In this document: positions 4,768-6,817 of the stretch, one piece after another
Numbering within the stretch: position 1 is the first letter of the stretch
Layout: every line of letters starts with the position of its first letter
Source: Acidimicrobiaceae bacterium
Lineage (GTDB): Bacteria > Actinomycetota > Acidimicrobiia > Acidimicrobiales > UBA8190
NCBI GenBank assembly: GCA_003131945.1
Contig: PKWD01000076.1
Span: 6,773 to 13,589, forward strand
Direction of reading: 5' to 3'
DNA length: 6,817 bases
Made by a program: the position numbers and the translations under genes
The notes under the pieces: model-generated
What the model was told of the DNA's origin: nothing
Databases searched by the model: none
Seen by the model: the letters and a program-made list of their open reading frames with translations, nothing else

Positions 4768-6318
4768 TCACCACCCTTTGCGCCGACGGGGGGCGGCTTC
4801 CGCCACACCGGCACTGCCTCCGTCGGCGGTGTCCTTGGTCGGTGACCGGAAAACCGGCGGCCGGGCCGATCCCCCGTGTCGACCGGAACGGCGGCCGACC
4901 GGCTGCACCGGCCTTTCGGCGGGAGGAGGCGGCGGGGCGCCCAACCAGCGCGCCCGGGCCACGGCGCTCGATGGCTCGCCGGGAGCCGACGTGGGGGGCG
5001 CCGGCACCAGCTGCTCCTCACGGCCGTAGTAGCCGTACTGGTAGGAGCCCGCACGACGGCGGCGACGGGTGCGGTTGAGCACCACGCCGACGACGTTGGC
5101 ACCGGCACCGTCGAGCCGCAGCAGGCACTGCTGGAGTCGCTCGGGATGCAGACGCCGGGTGTCGACGACCACGACCACCATGTCCACCATGGCGGCGATG
5201 AGGACGGTCTCGGCCACGCCGATCATGGGTGGGCAGTCGACGATGACGGTCTGCTGGCGCTCCTGCAGACTGTGCAACAGCGGCGGCAGGTAGGCGGACA
5301 CCACGTCGGCCGGGTGCTGCGACGGGATCCCGGCGGGGACCACGTCGAGGAAGGGGTTCGTCGTCTTCGACGCATGGCGCAGCGCGTCGGCCGCTCCCCC
5401 GCTGGCCAGGCCCGGACCGAAGGGCACTTCCAGCTCGAGGTGCAGCATCGGCTTGCGCAGGTCGGCGTCCACGGCGGTGATGTGGCGGCCTTCCACCGCC
5501 AGCGCCCAGGCGATGTTGGCCGACACCGACGTCTTGCCCTCCGACGGGTCGCACGACGTCACGGCGATCGAAACCGGGCCCCCGTCGGGAATGCTCAGCA
5601 ACAGGTTGCTGCGCAGGTCCTGGAACGCCTCCATCACCATGGGCTGACGCCCGAGGACGAATAGGCTCGACGGCCGGATGTTCCCGCTGATGACCCGCGG
5701 GATCTCGCCCAGCACGGTGGCGCCGATGCGCTCCTTCAACTCGGTGACCCGGCTGAACCGGCGCCTCACCCCGGCCGATGCCAGGCCGGCGAAGACGGCG
5801 GCGATGATGCCGAAGCCGATGGCCCCGACGAGCAGGGGCTTGGTCGGATTGGCCGGGGTGGTGGGGGGCGTGGCCGGCTGGAACGTCTCGGTTCTGTACA
5901 GGGCGGCGTCGTGCGCCTGGGAGGCGACGACCTGACTCGAGATGGCGTTGGCGAAGTCGGCGTCGACACCGGGGTTCGGGCCCTTGACACCGATGGTGAG
6001 GACATCGGTGGCCGGAGGGGCGGTCGCCGTCACCGTCACGGTGTCGTTGGCTTCGGACGGCGGCACGTCGTGGCGCGCCGCTTGCAACGTGCTCGGACTG
6101 GCCGCCTGGGTGGGTAGGTACAGAAGCACGTACTGGATGACCGACACCGCCTGCTGGCCGCCGGCGGCGGTGGGCTGCAGCTCGACCTGGGCCGAGGCCT
6201 GGTACTGCTTGGCCGGCAGGTAGGCGGCGGCGCCACCGGCGACGGCGCAGATGGCGAAGACCAGGAAGACGACGATGAAGTTCTGCCGCAGATCGCGCAG
6301 CAGCTGGCGGATGTCCAC
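4768..6318 (-). CDS. Polysaccharide chain-length regulator / tyrosine autokinase (Wzc/CpsD-like)
   Basis: This 516-residue fusion of a Wzz-type adaptor and a bacterial tyrosine kinase controls length and export of surface polysaccharide at the inner membrane. TM1 is about 14-34. An extracytoplasmic domain of about 125 residues follows and ends in the usual proline-rich run (PATPPTTPANPTKP, 148-161). TM2 is 162-182. EAFQDLRSNLL (230-240) is the linker typical of BY-kinases. Walker A is SCDPSEGKTS (255-264), close to the PSxGKT form in E. coli Wzc. Walker A' is VDADLRKP (283-290) and Walker B is VIVDCPP (358-364). A tyrosine cluster, YQYGYYG (426-432), is the probable autophosphorylation site. 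An unusual 85-residue Pro/Gly/Arg-rich tail follows. The GTG start is supported by GGGGAGG at 9 bases and by a 4-base gap to the upstream polymerase gene, implying translational coupling. Confidence 0.92.
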   Translation of the reverse strand: MDIRQLLRDLRQNFIVVFLVFAICAVAGGAAAYLPAKQYQASAQVELQPTAAGGQQAVSVIQYVLLYLPTQAASPSTLQAARHDVPPSEANDTVTVTATAPPATDVLTIGVKGPNPGVDADFANAISSQVVASQAHDAALYRTETFQPATPPTTPANPTKPLLVGAIGFGIIAAVFAGLASAGVRRRFSRVTELKERIGATVLGEIPRVISGNIRPSSLFVLGRQPMVMEAFQDLRSNLLLSIPDGGPVSIAVTSCDPSEGKTSVSANIAWALAVEGRHITAVDADLRKPMLHLELEVPFGPGLASGGAADALRHASKTTNPFLDVVPAGIPSQHPADVVSAYLPPLLHSLQERQQTVIVDCPPMIGVAETVLIAAMVDMVVVVVDTRRLHPERLQQCLLRLDGAGANVVGVVLNRTRRRRRAGSYQYGYYGREEQLVPAPPTSAPGEPSSAVARARWLGAPPPPPAERPVQPVGRRSGRHGGSARPPVFRSPTKDTADGGSAGVAEAAPRRRKGW

Positions 6319-6322
6319 GGTG

Positions 6323-6817
6323 TCAGACCTCCCCGTAGACGTGGGCGCGGTGAAGGGCCATGCGCGTCCCCCCCGCTGACGTCACCGCGCTGCGCAGCAT
6401 GCCGAGGGAGAGCCCGAGCATGGTGGCCAGGCGGTATTTCTCGAAGATCGACTCGACCATGCCCTTGGCCACGAAGCCGACCACCACGGCCACCAGAGCC
6501 AGGGCGAGGACGGCCACCATCCGGTCCGGATGCAGGCGCCAGGCCACCAGGCCGTCGAAGAGGGAGAAGAACAGAGCCAGGACGAAGAGGCCCAATCCGA
6601 CGAGCCCGGCCCGCATCCACAGGTCGAGGCCGATGTTCTCCGTGACATCCGTCATAGAGAAAGTATTCGGCCCCGGGTTGTAATAACTGAACTCGACTCC
6701 GAGACCGTTACCGATAAAGACGTGCTGGCGGATGTACGAGTAGGCCACCCCCCACTTGCTAGCACGGTCCTCGGCCGACTCGACCTTGCCCTTGGTGTCG
6801 AAGGTCCTGGCGAAGGC
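6323..6817 (-). CDS. O-antigen ligase/polymerase-like membrane protein, C-terminal part
   Basis: This is the C-terminal 164 residues of a gene that begins beyond the right edge; the frame stays open to base 6817, so the internal GTG at 6748 is not its start. It fits the Wzy_C (O-antigen ligase/polymerase, WaaL/Wzy-like) family: a loop with R...W..A (Arg18, Trp22, Ala25) and GNGLGVEF (36-43), then VTENIGLDLWMRAGLVGL (58-75) in place of the common HN-x-L...G segment. Helices follow at about 70-88, 100-117 and 129-141, then a short soluble tail. Proteins of this family join or polymerise lipid-linked glycans on the outer face of the cytoplasmic membrane. The partner kinase gene starts 4 bases after its stop, which supports a polymerase/ligase role in exopolysaccharide synthesis. 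Polymerase and ligase cannot be separated from this fragment. Confidence 0.75.
   Translation of the reverse strand, partial: AFARTFDTKGKVESAEDRASKWGVAYSYIRQHVFIGNGLGVEFSYYNPGPNTFSMTDVTENIGLDLWMRAGLVGLGLFVLALFFSLFDGLVAWRLHPDRMVAVLALALVAVVVGFVAKGMVESIFEKYRLATMLGLSLGMLRSAVTSAGGTRMALHRAHVYGEV
6328..6334 (-). promoter_or_regulatory. Shine-Dalgarno site of the kinase gene inside the polymerase gene
   Basis: On the - strand GGGGAGG lies 9 bases before the GTG at 6318 and overlaps the last codons of the upstream gene, whose TGA is at 6325-6323. It fixes the GTG as the start and indicates that the two genes share a transcript and are probably translationally coupled. Confidence 0.75.

Noticed and set aside
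4398..5078. A 226-codon + strand frame across the GT87/kinase junction.
   Set aside because: It is low-complexity, has no domain, and overlaps two well-supported - strand genes.
5525..5554. A possibly degenerate Walker A motif in the kinase because Gly is replaced by Ser (DPSEGKT).
   Set aside because: E. coli Wzc has a similar PSxGKT loop, so it is not evidence of inactivity.
4876..5664. A 262-codon open frame on the + strand.
   Set aside because: It is antisense to the kinase domain; the Arg/Gly/His-rich composition is typical of a shadow frame in GC-rich DNA.
6746..6748. GTG as the start of the polymerase-like gene.
   Set aside because: The same frame continues open to the window edge with family-like residues (an Arg and Trp pattern), so the gene starts outside.

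Overview
The window is dense, GC-rich bacterial chromosome. Codons favour G or C at the third position, intergenic gaps are short, and two genes start without a Shine-Dalgarno site just after a -10-like hexamer. The protein families also fit a high-GC actinobacterium: a short MTHFR-like protein, a DinB-like protein with an N-terminal CxxC, and an actinobacterial-type exopolysaccharide kinase. An uncultured Acidimicrobiia-like lineage is a guess from style and is not proven by the sequence. I see no rRNA, tRNA, CRISPR array, transposase, integrase or attachment site, and no gene-free stretch longer than 183 bases.

Left edge (1-565, + strand): the 3' end of a glycoside hydrolase resembling family GH26, closed by a hairpin that begins on its stop codon. 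Middle (about 611-3164): four small, unrelated genes. On the + strand is a short methylenetetrahydrofolate-reductase-like protein (647-1423). It converges, 8 bases apart, on a GNAT acetyltransferase read leftward (1432-1959). Next comes a leftward conserved protein of unknown function (2076-2465). Across a 183-base divergent promoter region lies a + strand DinB/maleylpyruvate-isomerase-like metal protein (2649-3164).

Right half (3177-6817, - strand): three exopolysaccharide genes read leftward. In transcription order they are the C-terminal part of an O-antigen ligase/polymerase-like membrane protein, a Wzz-domain plus tyrosine-autokinase protein (Wzc/CpsD type) starting 4 bases later, and a GT87-family membrane glycosyltransferase 109 bases after that. 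Together they suggest a surface polysaccharide locus. A lipid-linked sugar would be used by the GT87 enzyme, the polymer extended by the Wzy/WaaL-like protein, and length and export controlled by the Wzc-like kinase. The GH26-like enzyme could trim a related polysaccharide, but the unrelated genes in between make that only a possibility.

I found no clearly new system. The points most worth a second look are the 85-residue proline-rich tail after the kinase's tyrosine cluster, the Gly-rich insert in the GT87 protein, the Cys-rich DinB-like protein, the two apparent leaderless promoters, and the hairpin plus C-rich tract between the kinase and GT87 genes.
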